Shown here one piece after another: positions 9,202 to 17,509 of a stretch of DNA of 64,000 nucleotides. Origin of the DNA: Maribacter forsetii DSM 18668 (GTDB lineage Bacteria > Bacteroidota > Bacteroidia > Flavobacteriales > Flavobacteriaceae). The translations under genes and the position numbers were made by a program. Below the pieces are notes generated by a model. That model did not search any database, was not told where the DNA came from, and worked only from the letters and a program-made list of their open reading frames with translations. The DNA lies in assembly GCF_000744105.1 (NCBI RefSeq), contig NZ_JQLH01000001.1, positions 3,981,001-4,045,000 of the forward strand. The letters are read 5' to 3'. Numbering within the stretch: position 1 is the stretch's first letter; each line of letters opens with the position of its first letter.

Positions 9202-10437
9202 TTATTTGTTTGGCAAAATGGTTCCGGTTACTTCACCGAACCCTACTCTTTTACCCTCTTTTTCTGCGAACCCTCGCATGGTTATGGTATCATTATCTTC
9301 TATAAAAGTTCGCTTACTTCCATCTTTTAATTCAAACGGTTTTTTACCTCCCCAAGAAATTTCTAACAATGATCCATACGAACTTTCATCTTTTCCGGAT
9401 ATGGTACCCGATGCCATGATATCACCTACATTTATATTGCATCCGTTTACAGTATGGTGCGCCAATTGCTGCATCATATTCCAATACATATATTTGAAGT
9501 TAGATTTGCTGATGGTTGTTTCTTCTGAAGTTGAAGAAGACATCCCCACTTCTAACTGTATATCATAATTTTTTTCTCCCTCGTACTCTAAATACGATAG
9601 CACTTCTGGTGTTTGCTCAGGACCTTGAACCTTAAATGGCTCTAAAGCTTCCAAGGTGACAATCCAAGGTGACATAGATGATGCAAAGCTTTTTCCTAAA
9701 AACGGACCTAAAGGCACATACTCCCACTTCTGAATGTCTCTTGCCGACCAGTCATTGAACAATACCAAACCAAAAATATGCTCAGCTGCGTCTTTAGTGG
9801 AAACGCGTTCACCTAGTGCTGTACTTTTACCAACGACAAAACCCATTTCCAATTCAAAATCCAAGTTACCAGAGGCTTTGAAAACAGGAGTTTCCATTTC
9901 GTTAGTTTTCACTTGCCCCATAGGTCTGTGAATAGTTGTACCACTGACTACAATTGATGATGCCCGACCATGATACCCTACCGGAATATGCCTCCAATTA
10001 GGCAACAAAGCATTCTCTGGATCACGGAACATTTTACCCACATTGGTAGCATGTTCTATACTTGAATAGAAATCGGTATAATCACCAACGTGCACAGGCA
10101 AATGCATTTTTGCATCTTGCTGCGACACAAAAACTTCTGGGTGATTTTTCAGCGGAGAATTCTCAGAAATCAATAAATTCTGAATATCTAAACGGACCTT
10201 ATTGGTGATTATCTTTCCTAACGAGATAAAATCATTTAAGGTTTTCTGTCGAAAATAAGTAGCATTGACTTCCAACAATCCTAAATCTGATACAGCTGCC
10301 AAATCAACTATCTTCTCACCAATTGCTATTCCTGCTTTTGACGCTTCATTATTTACTGAGAAGATGCCGAAAGGAAGATTATAGATTGAAAAATCAGATT
10401 TATCGGGTACAGAGACCCAAGTTTTTAGTGTTGTCAA
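9202..10437 (-). CDS. fahA: Fumarylacetoacetase
   Basis: 411 residues, near the family length of about 420. It hydrolyses fumarylacetoacetate to fumarate and acetoacetate (EC 3.7.1.2), the last step of tyrosine degradation. The catalytic and metal-binding residues are all present: Asp122 and His129 (DFYSSIEHATNVG), Glu195 and Glu197 (LDFELEMGF) and Asp229 (FNDWSARD), matching Asp126/His133/Glu199/Glu201/Asp233 of the mouse enzyme. The block PNWRHIPVGYHGRASS is diagnostic. It follows homogentisate dioxygenase in the operon. The 51-bp gap between them contains a dyad (10466-10486). No maleylacetoacetate isomerase gene is present in the cluster. Confidence 0.97.
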   Translation of the reverse strand: MTTLKTWVSVPDKSDFSIYNLPFGIFSVNNEASKAGIAIGEKIVDLAAVSDLGLLEVNATYFRQKTLNDFISLGKIITNKVRLDIQNLLISENSPLKNHPEVFVSQQDAKMHLPVHVGDYTDFYSSIEHATNVGKMFRDPENALLPNWRHIPVGYHGRASSIVVSGTTIHRPMGQVKTNEMETPVFKASGNLDFELEMGFVVGKSTALGERVSTKDAAEHIFGLVLFNDWSARDIQKWEYVPLGPFLGKSFASSMSPWIVTLEALEPFKVQGPEQTPEVLSYLEYEGEKNYDIQLEVGMSSSTSEETTISKSNFKYMYWNMMQQLAHHTVNGCNINVGDIMASGTISGKDESSYGSLLEISWGGKKPFELKDGSKRTFIEDNDTITMRGFAEKEGKRVGFGEVTGTILPNK

Positions 10438-10465
10438 GTTTTGTTTTTCTTTATATTACTATGAG

Positions 10466-10486
10466 TTATTGAGCTCAGTTCAATAA
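10466..10486. promoter_or_regulatory. Inverted repeat between hmgA and fahA
   Basis: Perfect 7-bp arms TTATTGA and TCAATAA separated by seven bases (GCTCAGT), in the gap between the hmgA stop and the fahA start. No U-tract follows on the minus strand, so it is not a standard terminator. It may be an operator or an mRNA processing or stability hairpin. It does not match the GTTG-N6-CAAC dyads elsewhere in the cluster. Confidence 0.35.
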
Positions 10487-10488
10487 TG

Positions 10489-11643
10489 CTACAACCAAGA
10501 TTTATAATAATCTCCGTCGTCTAATTTTAATGCATTTTCAGTAACCATTAACGGCTTGAAAGTATCTATCATTACGGCTAGTTCTTCAGACCCTTTTTGA
10601 CCTATGCTACGTTCTGCAGCTCCTGGGTGGGGACCATGAGGTATACCTGCAGGATGCAGAGAGATATTACCTGGCTGCACTCCATTTCTACTCATAAAAT
10701 CCCCGTCAACATAATACAGCATTTCATCAGAATCTATATTAGAGTGATTGTATGGTGCCGGTATAGACAACGGGTGATAATCATACAACCTTGGCACAAA
10801 AGAACAAATTACAAAGGCATTTGTCTCAAATGTTTGGTGCACTGGTGGCGGCTGGTGAATTCTACCGGTAATGGGTTCAAAATTGTGAATGGAGAATCCG
10901 TACGGAAAGTTATATCCATCCCAACCTACAACATCAAAAGGATGCCCTATATAGACCATTTCATGTATAGCCCCTTGCTTCTTAACTTTAATCAAGTGCT
11001 CATCGGTATCTGTAAACGTTTCTAAATTTTGTGGCAATTTATAATCTCGCTCACAAAACGGAGAATGCTCCAATAATTGCCCGAACCAATTACGGTATCT
11101 TTTAGGAGTATAAATAGGAGAAAATGATTCTGCATACAGAATGCGATTGTCTTCGCTATCAAAATCTATCTGATAAATCGTTCCCCTTGGAATGATTAGA
11201 TAATCGCCATACTCAAACTTAATTTGTCCAAAAATGGTTCTTAACACCCCTGTACCTTTATGTATAAAAAGCATTTCATCTGCATCGGTATTCTTATAAA
11301 AATACTCGCGTAGAGATTTTCTTGGTGCAGCTACCCCAATAATAATATCACTATTGACCAAAAGTGGTTCTCGGGCATCTAAAAAATCATCTTTTGGCGA
11401 TGCATTAAAACTCACTAGTTTTAACGAACGTATATTCTTTTCCAAAGCAATTTTTGGAGAAACATCCGTACTTTTCAATATCTCCTTAACCATTGTTGGT
11501 CGGTTATGATGATATAGTAAAGAGGACATACCGTCAAAGCCAATAGTACCGAACAATTGCTCTGAGTACAATTCGCCACCTGGTTTTCTAAATTGCGTAT
11601 GCCTTTTAGGTGGCAACGCTCCCTGTTTATGATATATAGGCAT
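10489..11643 (-). CDS. hmgA: Homogentisate 1,2-dioxygenase
   Basis: 384 residues, the shorter bacterial form (the mammalian enzyme is about 445). Opens the ring of homogentisate to maleylacetoacetate (EC 1.13.11.5) using non-haem Fe(II). The cupin-like C-terminal half contains PYNHSNIDSDEMLYYVDG and IPHGPHPG; His300, Glu307 and His336 are the likely iron ligands by analogy with His335/Glu341/His371 of the human enzyme. The N-terminus MPIYHKQGALPPKRH is typical of this subfamily. It sits between hppD and fahA in pathway order on the minus strand. Confidence 0.95.
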   Translation of the reverse strand: MPIYHKQGALPPKRHTQFRKPGGELYSEQLFGTIGFDGMSSLLYHHNRPTMVKEILKSTDVSPKIALEKNIRSLKLVSFNASPKDDFLDAREPLLVNSDIIIGVAAPRKSLREYFYKNTDADEMLFIHKGTGVLRTIFGQIKFEYGDYLIIPRGTIYQIDFDSEDNRILYAESFSPIYTPKRYRNWFGQLLEHSPFCERDYKLPQNLETFTDTDEHLIKVKKQGAIHEMVYIGHPFDVVGWDGYNFPYGFSIHNFEPITGRIHQPPPVHQTFETNAFVICSFVPRLYDYHPLSIPAPYNHSNIDSDEMLYYVDGDFMSRNGVQPGNISLHPAGIPHGPHPGAAERSIGQKGSEELAVMIDTFKPLMVTENALKLDDGDYYKSWL

Positions 11644-11718
11644 ATACGTTCGTTATTCTAGTTAATACTCTACTTTTAAAAATACGTTATTCTTAAATTC
11701 TTAAGAAATTTGTTGAAC

Positions 11719-12849
11719 TTATAAAGTTCCTCTTAATTCTTGCTCACGCTCAATAGCTTCAAACAAAGCTTTGAAATTTCCTTTTCCAAAAGAAGTAGCG
11801 CCTTTACGTTGAATAATTTCAAAGAACATGGTTGGTCTTGCCTGTACGGTTTTTGTAAAAATCTGCAACAAGTACCCTTCATCATCACGATCTACCAAAA
11901 TACCTAGTTTTCTAAGTGACTCAATATCCTCGTCAATCTCACCAACTCTATCCGTCAATACATCATAATAAGTGGTAGGTATCGTCAAAAACTCGACACC
12001 TCTACTTTTAAGGTCAGATACCGTTTTTACAATATCATCGGTAGCAACTGCAATATGCTGTACTCCTTCACCTTCATAGAACTCCAAATACTCGTCTACT
12101 TGAGATTTTTTCATACCTGGTGCCGGCTCATTGATCGGGAACTTAATACGACCGTTACCGTTACTCATCACTTTACTCATTAAAGCAGTATAATCCGTAG
12201 AAATATCTTTATCGTCAAAGGACATGATCTGCTTAAAGCCCATAACATTGGCATAAAAATCTACCCAAAAATTCATTCTACCTTCTTCAACATTACCTAC
12301 CATATGATCTACAAACTTTAAACCTGTAGATGTTGGTTGGTACTCACTTTCCCATTTTTTATACCCTGGTAAAAATGTACCATTGTAGTTTTTACGCTCC
12401 ACAAAAATGTGAACTACCTCACCGTAAGAATAGATACCAGATGTTACCACTTCGCCGTCATCATCTTTCTCGGTTTTAGGCTCCATATAACTTTTGGCAC
12501 CTCTTTTCATAGCCTCTTCATAAGCATAGGTAGCATCATCTACCCACAGCGCAGTGACTTTTACTCCGTCACCATGCTTATCTATATGCCTACCTACATC
12601 AGTACCACTTTTTAAAGGGGAGGTCAATACCAATCTAATTTTATCTTGCTCTACCACATAAGATTCATAATCTCTACTACCGGTTTCCAAACCTTTATAA
12701 GCCAAAGATTTAAAACCAAATGCTGTTTTGTAATAGTGTGCCGCTTGCTTAGAGTTACTTACGTAAAGCTCTAAATAATCCGTACCGTTGATAGGCATAA
12801 AATCTTGTGCCTCTTTGTGATCGTTTTGTTTAACTGTTGCTGTTGACAT
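11719..12849 (-). CDS. hppD: 4-hydroxyphenylpyruvate dioxygenase
   Basis: 376 residues, the normal family length. Converts 4-hydroxyphenylpyruvate to homogentisate (EC 1.13.11.27). Two vicinal-oxygen-chelate repeats are visible (residues 20-155 and 178-350). Fe(II) ligands are His182 (FVDHMVGNV), His265 (GVQHIAVAT) and Glu344 (MFFEIIQRKG). It lies downstream of the aminotransferase with a 63-bp gap that holds a GTTG-N6-CAAC dyad (12880-12899) placed 31-50 bases upstream of the start codon, so it may have its own regulated promoter. The downstream hmgA gene is 75 bp away. Confidence 0.97.
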   Translation of the reverse strand: MSTATVKQNDHKEAQDFMPINGTDYLELYVSNSKQAAHYYKTAFGFKSLAYKGLETGSRDYESYVVEQDKIRLVLTSPLKSGTDVGRHIDKHGDGVKVTALWVDDATYAYEEAMKRGAKSYMEPKTEKDDDGEVVTSGIYSYGEVVHIFVERKNYNGTFLPGYKKWESEYQPTSTGLKFVDHMVGNVEEGRMNFWVDFYANVMGFKQIMSFDDKDISTDYTALMSKVMSNGNGRIKFPINEPAPGMKKSQVDEYLEFYEGEGVQHIAVATDDIVKTVSDLKSRGVEFLTIPTTYYDVLTDRVGEIDEDIESLRKLGILVDRDDEGYLLQIFTKTVQARPTMFFEIIQRKGATSFGKGNFKALFEAIEREQELRGTL

Positions 12850-12879
12850 AGTTCTGGGTTTTATATTTTTATTTCGTTT

Positions 12880-12899
12880 ATTGTTGCTTCTGCAACATA
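12880..12899. promoter_or_regulatory. Operator-like dyad upstream of hppD
   Basis: Sequence ATTGTTGCTTCTGCAACATA. TGTTGC and GCAACA are perfect 6-bp arms with a four-base spacer, giving a GTTG-N6-CAAC core. It matches 14 of 20 positions of the dyad at 14075-14094 in the aminotransferase/marR divergent region, with the same core geometry. Inference: a second binding site of the neighbouring MarR regulator. Confidence 0.5.
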
Positions 12900-12912
12900 T
12901 ATATTATTTTTT

Positions 12913-14019
12913 TTATGCTGTTGTGGCTTGGGATTTCATCAATACCTCTAGTGCTGCCAAAAGTGCTTTATTTGCTTCTCTTACTCCAAATGAAATTCTA
13001 ACTTTTCCCGGTGCTCCAAAATTGCCTACTGGGCGCACCATAATACCTCGCTGTTCTAAGAAGGCCGTGAATTCCATATCATTGATAGGTGGATCTATTA
13101 GTACAAAATTACCTTGTGCAGGCCAGTATTTTATATTTAAGGCATCAAGTCCGTTCAAAACAAACCTTCTTTCTTCTTTTACCAATGCTACGGTCTTATT
13201 CACAAAATCAACATCTTCCAATGCAGCGATTGCCCCTTCTAAAGCCATGGTAGACAACAAAAAAGGCTTACAAATTCTACGCATATAATTACTAAGTTCT
13301 AAAGGAGCATAGCAATACCCAACTCGTAAACCGGCCAGACCATATGTTTTTGAAAAGCTATTGATCGCTATTACATTCTTACCTTCCACTACAAATGGTA
13401 AACCAGATGTATAATCTTCAGCTTCGGCAAAATGTCTATACACCTCATCTAATACCAAAACTACATGCTCAGGTAATTTTTCAATGAAGCTTCTTAAATC
13501 TGCCATTGGAATATAATTTCCTGACGGATTATTAGGGGATGCAAGAAATACCAACTTTGTCTTATCTGAAATAGCTTCAAGAATTCCGTCCAAATCATAA
13601 TCGTAATTCTCGGTCATTGGCACATTGATCGCCTTTGCACCCATCCAACGGGTAAAAGCAGTATAGGGCAAAAAGCATGGTTGACTAACAATTACCTCAT
13701 CGTATTCATTCAAAAATGCCTTAGAAATCATATCTATAATTTCTGAACCACTATTTGCTGCGATAAAGTTATCAGCAACTAAAGCGCCATCAAAGTCTTT
13801 TACCAAAGCTTCACGTAACCTTATATCCGTATTATCAGGATAGAAACTTAAATCATCTAAGGTATTTGCTAATGCTTCTTTCACTTTTGGGGAATACCCT
13901 AACGGATTTTCATTAGAAGAAAGCTTGTGTACCGTAACACCATCAGGCATTACAATTTTCTTTCCGCCACCTTTATAAGTACTATCCTCTAATATATATT
14001 TCTTGAAACCTAGTTGCAT
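12913..14019 (-). CDS. PLP-dependent class I/II aminotransferase (HisC-like), probably aromatic
   Basis: 368 residues from the ATG at 14019, which has a purine-rich site (GAAGTGGAAAT) just upstream. A longer open frame reaching 14196 would run through the intergenic region into the divergent regulator gene and is rejected. Fold-type I aminotransferase of the histidinol-phosphate type: SSNENPLGYSP (residues 34-44), ASPNNPSGN (160-168), DEVYRHF (191-197) and the PLP lysine Lys224 in INSFSKTYGLAGLRVGY. Because it heads a cluster with hppD, hmgA and fahA and faces a MarR gene, its likely job is transamination of tyrosine or phenylalanine to the 2-oxo acid rather than histidine synthesis; that specificity is inference. 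Confidence 0.85.
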   Translation of the reverse strand: MQLGFKKYILEDSTYKGGGKKIVMPDGVTVHKLSSNENPLGYSPKVKEALANTLDDLSFYPDNTDIRLREALVKDFDGALVADNFIAANSGSEIIDMISKAFLNEYDEVIVSQPCFLPYTAFTRWMGAKAINVPMTENYDYDLDGILEAISDKTKLVFLASPNNPSGNYIPMADLRSFIEKLPEHVVLVLDEVYRHFAEAEDYTSGLPFVVEGKNVIAINSFSKTYGLAGLRVGYCYAPLELSNYMRRICKPFLLSTMALEGAIAALEDVDFVNKTVALVKEERRFVLNGLDALNIKYWPAQGNFVLIDPPINDMEFTAFLEQRGIMVRPVGNFGAPGKVRISFGVREANKALLAALEVLMKSQATTA

Positions 14020-14074
14020 ATTTCCACTTCTTTTGACCAATTTATCCGTAGTAAATATACACTTTTTTTTAATT

Positions 14075-14094
14075 ATTGTTGCATTAACAACAAT
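14075..14094. promoter_or_regulatory. Operator-like dyad in the aminotransferase/marR divergent region
   Basis: Perfect inverted repeat ATTGTTG-CATTAA-CAACAAT (7-bp arms, six-base spacer) in the 120-bp region between two divergent starts (14019 minus, 14140 plus). It has the size and AT-rich symmetry usual for MarR dimer sites and can control both promoters. A similar dyad lies upstream of hppD at 12880-12899. Confidence 0.6.
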
Positions 14095-14139
14095 ATTAAC
14101 GATAAACTCTGTTACTTTTGGAGGAATAACAATTGGATT

Positions 14140-14586
14140 ATGGACAGGACGGAAGGATTTGGAGTATATATTGATCGCACGCTTAAAAAGGTTCAAAGTA
14201 CTTTTTTACAAGTGTTTGCAGAGAATAATATTGATCTGACCATTGAGCAATGGGTAATTCTACAACGCGTACATTTAGAAGGTAAAGAAGCCTCACAGGC
14301 AGATATTGCCAAATCTAACTTTAGAAATAGGGCAACAACTTCTAGAGTTATTAGCGGATTATGCAAAAAAGGCTTCTTACGAAAGTCTAGATTCAGAGAT
14401 GATCAAAAAAGATACAAACTTGTTATTACAGAAGAAGGCTCGACACTCATAAAACAAGTAATGCCCTTTATTACCGATTTAAGAAAAGTTAGTACACTGG
14501 GTATCACTGAAGAAGAATTTGAAATTTTCTATAAAGTTCTTGATCAGTTATGGGAAAACTTTGACCAATATGAAGGTCGTTCATAG
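14140..14586 (+). CDS. MarR family transcriptional regulator
   Basis: 148 residues from the ATG at 14140 (MDRTEGFGVYIDRTLKKVQ); a longer frame from about 14014 would be translated promoter DNA. Winged-helix MarR fold: helices at 8-55, recognition helix around ADIAKSNFRNRATTSRVISGL (residues 60-80) and wing RFRDDQKRYKLVITEEG (88-104), then a dimerisation helix. It diverges from the aromatic degradation operon with 120 bp between starts and an inverted repeat in between, so it most likely represses or activates that operon in response to a pathway aromatic acid, and itself. The ligand is inference. Confidence 0.88.
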   Translation: MDRTEGFGVYIDRTLKKVQSTFLQVFAENNIDLTIEQWVILQRVHLEGKEASQADIAKSNFRNRATTSRVISGLCKKGFLRKSRFRDDQKRYKLVITEEGSTLIKQVMPFITDLRKVSTLGITEEEFEIFYKVLDQLWENFDQYEGRS

Positions 14587-14690
14587 TTGTATTTTAGCAT
14601 ATAAAAGAAATAATTAAAATTTTATTGATTTTGGTTTTACCAGTCTATAAAAATCACTAAGTTTGCACCCACATTTGAAAAAATGGTGTC

Positions 14691-14764
14691 GGTCGCATAG
14701 CTCAGCTGGATAGAGCATCTGCCTTCTAAGCAGACGGTCGGAGGTTCGAATCCTCCTGCGATCA
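14691..14764 (+). tRNA. tRNA-Arg (anticodon TCT)
   Basis: 74-nt cloverleaf. Acceptor stem GGTCGCA pairs with TGCGATC (one G-T pair). D arm is AGCTCAGCTGGATAGAGC, anticodon stem TCTGC/GCAGA with loop CTTCTAA giving anticodon TCT (reads AGA, AGG), and T arm GGAGG-TTCGAAT-CCTCC. Discriminator A; CCA is not encoded. A strong terminator follows at once. Confidence 0.97.
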
Positions 14765-14767
14765 CTC

Positions 14768-14792
14768 AAAAGCCCCTTTTAGGGGCTTTTTT
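14768..14792 (+). terminator. Rho-independent terminator of tRNA-Arg
   Basis: Perfect stem AAAAGCCCCT-TTT-AGGGGCTTTT with a three-base loop, followed by more T residues, starting four bases after the tRNA. Confidence 0.9.
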
Positions 14793-14882
14793 GTTTTTAA
14801 TACTTTCCTTCTCCCCTGTGCTGTTCATACGTTCATTTTAACATTTTTATTATTTTTGCCTTTTCAAACTAATTTCATTTAG

Positions 14883-15314
14883 ATGTATACATTGACCTAC
14901 GAATCTGTTGCCACCAATGCACTTAAAGCATCGGAAATGGAAGAGCTACTTGAAAAAGCACGTACCAATAATATTAGAGATAATATTACTGGCTGTCTTA
15001 TTTACTATAAAGGAAGGTTTGTTCAACTACTTGAAGGTGACAAAAAGAAAATAGAAGTTCTTTATGAAAAATTAATGACAGATCCACGTCATAAAAATGT
15101 AACACTGTTTTCTGATGATGAAATAACAAAACGTACTTTCCCTAATTGGGGTATGGCATATTACCCAATTGACGAAGACCATACCAATAAATATGAGTTT
15201 GAACAGTTTAAAAGAAACCTAATTCTGTTATCTGACCTTGTTGAACCTACCAATGTTACCGCAAAACATTTCTGGAAGAAAATTAAAACCATGATTGCAG
15301 AGCCACCATTATAA
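14883..15314 (+). CDS. BLUF-domain blue-light sensor
   Basis: 143 residues, almost entirely one BLUF (FAD blue-light) domain with a short C-terminal tail. All key residues of the AppA BLUF photocycle can be aligned: Tyr6 (AppA Tyr21), Asn30 (Asn45), Gln48 in GRFVQLLEG (Gln63), and Trp89/Met91 in FPNWGM (Trp104/Met106). It has no output domain, so it must signal through a partner protein, as short BLUF proteins do. Stands alone between the tRNA and a convergent membrane-protein gene whose 3' end is four bases away. Partner unknown. Confidence 0.92.
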   Translation: MYTLTYESVATNALKASEMEELLEKARTNNIRDNITGCLIYYKGRFVQLLEGDKKKIEVLYEKLMTDPRHKNVTLFSDDEITKRTFPNWGMAYYPIDEDHTNKYEFEQFKRNLILLSDLVEPTNVTAKHFWKKIKTMIAEPPL

Positions 15315-15318
15315 ACGG

Positions 15319-15876
15319 TTAACTATCTGATTTTTCATTGTTCTCCTTATTATCATCATTTTTTATAAGCGGATGATCCGTTCTACCCAATCCGATAATT
15401 TTAATAATATTGATAATGGTATTGTAAAGCATTAACACCACTACTATTAATGCCGAACTCAATATAGCGCTTACCCCTATAGATACGTAATAGATTACAT
15501 CAAAGTAATTCTCTGGTATATTCTCACTCTCGGTTACCGGTAAATTAAAAACTAAAAAGAAAAGTAAGGATGCTATAAAAATTGCCGTATCCAATTTTGC
15601 AATTTGCATGATATGCATATAGTGATCGTTCTTCAATTTTGAATTTGTACCTGAACTAACTCCCAATAAAGTCAACATCAAAGCAAGAATGGTTGCAGAT
15701 GCCAACACAATGGTATTACACAAAGTATTTAAACCTGTGAGACTAGATTTAATTAATACTTTGGCTTCATACCCACTTAGATTACCAAGCATTAAAGTTC
15801 CTAGACCTATAAATGCCAAAGAAATGACACCACCAATAATTGCCCGTTTTGTGTAACTTGATATATTTATATCCAT
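15319..15876 (-). CDS. Hypothetical four-TM membrane protein
   Basis: 185 residues from the ATG at 15876 (MDINISSYTKRAIIGGV). An upstream in-frame start (15948) would overlap the preceding gene by 34 bases and is less likely. Four hydrophobic segments, roughly at residues 10-30, 48-74, 92-112 and 125-155, and a charged C-terminus (NDDNKENNEKSD). It probably forms a unit with the membrane-protein gene upstream (15915-16364). No recognised family motif; function unknown. Inner-membrane location is inferred from hydrophobicity. Confidence 0.7.
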   Translation of the reverse strand: MDINISSYTKRAIIGGVISLAFIGLGTLMLGNLSGYEAKVLIKSSLTGLNTLCNTIVLASATILALMLTLLGVSSGTNSKLKNDHYMHIMQIAKLDTAIFIASLLFFLVFNLPVTESENIPENYFDVIYYVSIGVSAILSSALIVVVLMLYNTIINIIKIIGLGRTDHPLIKNDDNKENNEKSDS

Positions 15877-15914
15877 CTTCTGATTAGAAAAATTAATGTT
15901 TATATAGTTTGACT

Positions 15915-16364
15915 TTAAACGCGCATTAAAAATCTTGCCAATACCCAAGTAACGGTAACACCAAAGATCATGTGCGCCACTACCAATTGCATAAAAAAGT
16001 ATTTCCAGTCTATTTTTGGGGGATTGTCATGATAGCTGATCATAAGAGACCAACCCGCAACACCGATTATTCCTAAAATGAATCCTAGGAACAAACCGGT
16101 CCAGATGGAAACACCTTCAGCTAAGTAAAAATAATAACAATACAGTATTGCTGCCATACTGATGCCGATGGCAAAATGAATGACCCAACCTAAGTAATGA
16201 TTATCTCCAATACTAGGTGTAGTAGACCTTAAACGTTTTATGAGTCCGTTTAACAAGTGTGCCTCATTAAACTTGTGATCGGTAAGTGATTCTACCACAT
16301 GGCTAAACCCGGTCATGATAACGGTACCCAAAATGCCGGAAAAAAATATCGCCAAAATTTCCAT
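15915..16364 (-). CDS. Hypothetical membrane protein, DUF2938-like
   Basis: 149 residues with four predicted membrane segments (about 3-22, 57-80, 87-110 and 124-145). The layout resembles DUF2938-type small membrane proteins (FSGILGTVIMTGFSHVVES at the N-terminus, YLGWVIHFAIGISMAAILY in the middle). Role unknown. It is transcribed on the minus strand ahead of the four-TM gene at 15319-15876 and diverges from the interrupted SemiSWEET gene with 196 bp between. The family assignment is tentative; membrane topology is clear. Confidence 0.6.
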   Translation of the reverse strand: MEILAIFFSGILGTVIMTGFSHVVESLTDHKFNEAHLLNGLIKRLRSTTPSIGDNHYLGWVIHFAIGISMAAILYCYYFYLAEGVSIWTGLFLGFILGIIGVAGWSLMISYHDNPPKIDWKYFFMQLVVAHMIFGVTVTWVLARFLMRV

Positions 16365-16560
16365 AGCTGAATATTTAGTTAAATGCTTAGGGAATAGAAA
16401 ATTAAATAATTTTCAGCCTCAAAAATTATCAGAAACGAATTGAACAAAGAATAATTTTTTATGAATTACTTTTTCAAATAGAACCCTATTACATTCATTT
16501 TGAACAATAGAAGTCATGTATTTATAAATGCTGTATGTCTTAAAAAAACCAATCGTATTC

Positions 16561-16815
16561 ATGGAAGAAATTATCGGAACACTTGCAGGTATCTTTACGA
16601 CCATTGCTGCAGTACCGCAAATATTTAGAGCTTGAAAAACTAAAAAAGTAGATGATGTTTCCCCTAAAATGTTTTTAGTACTTACCATAGGTGTTTCGCT
16701 ATGGACCGTTTACGGTATCATGAAACAAGATGCCCCAATTATTATTACAAACGGAATTTCGACCATATTAAATATTTCAATGCTCGTTCTCATTCAAAAG
16801 TTCAAAAAGAAATAA
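16561..16815 (+). pseudogene. SemiSWEET-family sugar transporter interrupted by an in-frame TGA
   Basis: Reading from the ATG at 16561 gives MEEIIGTLAGIFTTIAAVPQ, IFRA, a TGA stop at 16633-16635, then KTKKVDDVSPKMFLVLT and a full remainder to TAA at 16813-16815, 84 codons plus stop in one frame. The whole length, three membrane segments and the Pro-Gln of the PQ-loop match SemiSWEET proteins (half-SWEET sugar transporters that dimerise). In the family the interrupted codon is commonly Trp (PQ...WKTK), so one TGG-to-TGA change explains it. Either a recent nonsense mutation, a sequencing error or recoding. The DUF421 gene starts two bases after its TAA, so both are probably on one message. Confidence 0.75.
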
Positions 16816-16817
16816 AT

Positions 16818-17339
16818 ATGAAAGAACTATTCAATACTTCATGGGAAACTGTAATGCTGATTTCTACCAGTGCCATTGGTATTTATATGGCAATAATTCT
16901 GCTTACCAGAATTATAGGGAAGCGAAGTTTTTCAAAGATGTCCAGTTTTGACTTTGCCATGACTGTTGCCGTGGGATCTATCGTTGCTACTACCATATTA
17001 TCTTCGTCAGTAAAATTAATTGAAGGTTTGGTGGGTTTAGCAATGGTGTATGTGCTACAAATAAGCATAGCCATGGCACGTAGAAATAGAACAGTTCAAA
17101 ATATTGTGGACAACTCTCCGCTACTATTAATGGATGGTGAAAAAATTATTCCATCTAACTTAAGAAAAGCTAGAGTTACAGAAGGTGACCTCAGATCAAA
17201 ATTAAGAGAAGCCAATGTTACCGAACTCAGCCAAATCAAAGCAGTTATTTTTGAAACTACCGGTGATATATCCGTCTTACATAAAGAAGATGATTCTCCT
17301 TTAGATTTATGGATAATGAAAGATGTAAAAAGAGAATAA
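16818..17339 (+). CDS. DUF421 (YetF-like) membrane protein
   Basis: 173 residues from the ATG at 16818; a longer open frame from 16701 would overlap the SemiSWEET coding sequence and is rejected. Three N-terminal membrane helices (about 14-33, 47-64 and 68-85) followed by a soluble alpha/beta domain. ILLTRIIGKRSFSKMSSFDF and DNSPLLLMDGEKI are typical DUF421 (YcaP/YetF) motifs. Function of the family is poorly defined; it is often linked to envelope stress. The start lies two bases after the preceding stop, which suggests translational coupling to the broken SemiSWEET gene. Confidence 0.85.
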   Translation: MKELFNTSWETVMLISTSAIGIYMAIILLTRIIGKRSFSKMSSFDFAMTVAVGSIVATTILSSSVKLIEGLVGLAMVYVLQISIAMARRNRTVQNIVDNSPLLLMDGEKIIPSNLRKARVTEGDLRSKLREANVTELSQIKAVIFETTGDISVLHKEDDSPLDLWIMKDVKRE

Positions 17340-17509
17340 TAGTACTTTACACAACTTCTACTTCCTTTTGCCAAACTACATTGTGCTTTTTTAATCACAT
17401 TTTTTCTTCATACCGTATAACGCACAACTTCTAGCTAAAAGAGCAAAGCATTTTTGAGTTCTAATTTTAATTTCAAGAAAGAAATTATTTCACATTAAAA
17501 TTTAACATT

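Noticed and set aside
14020..14196. N-terminal extension of the aminotransferase
   Set aside because: The extra 59 codons are unlike the family, cover the operator dyad and overlap the divergent regulator gene.
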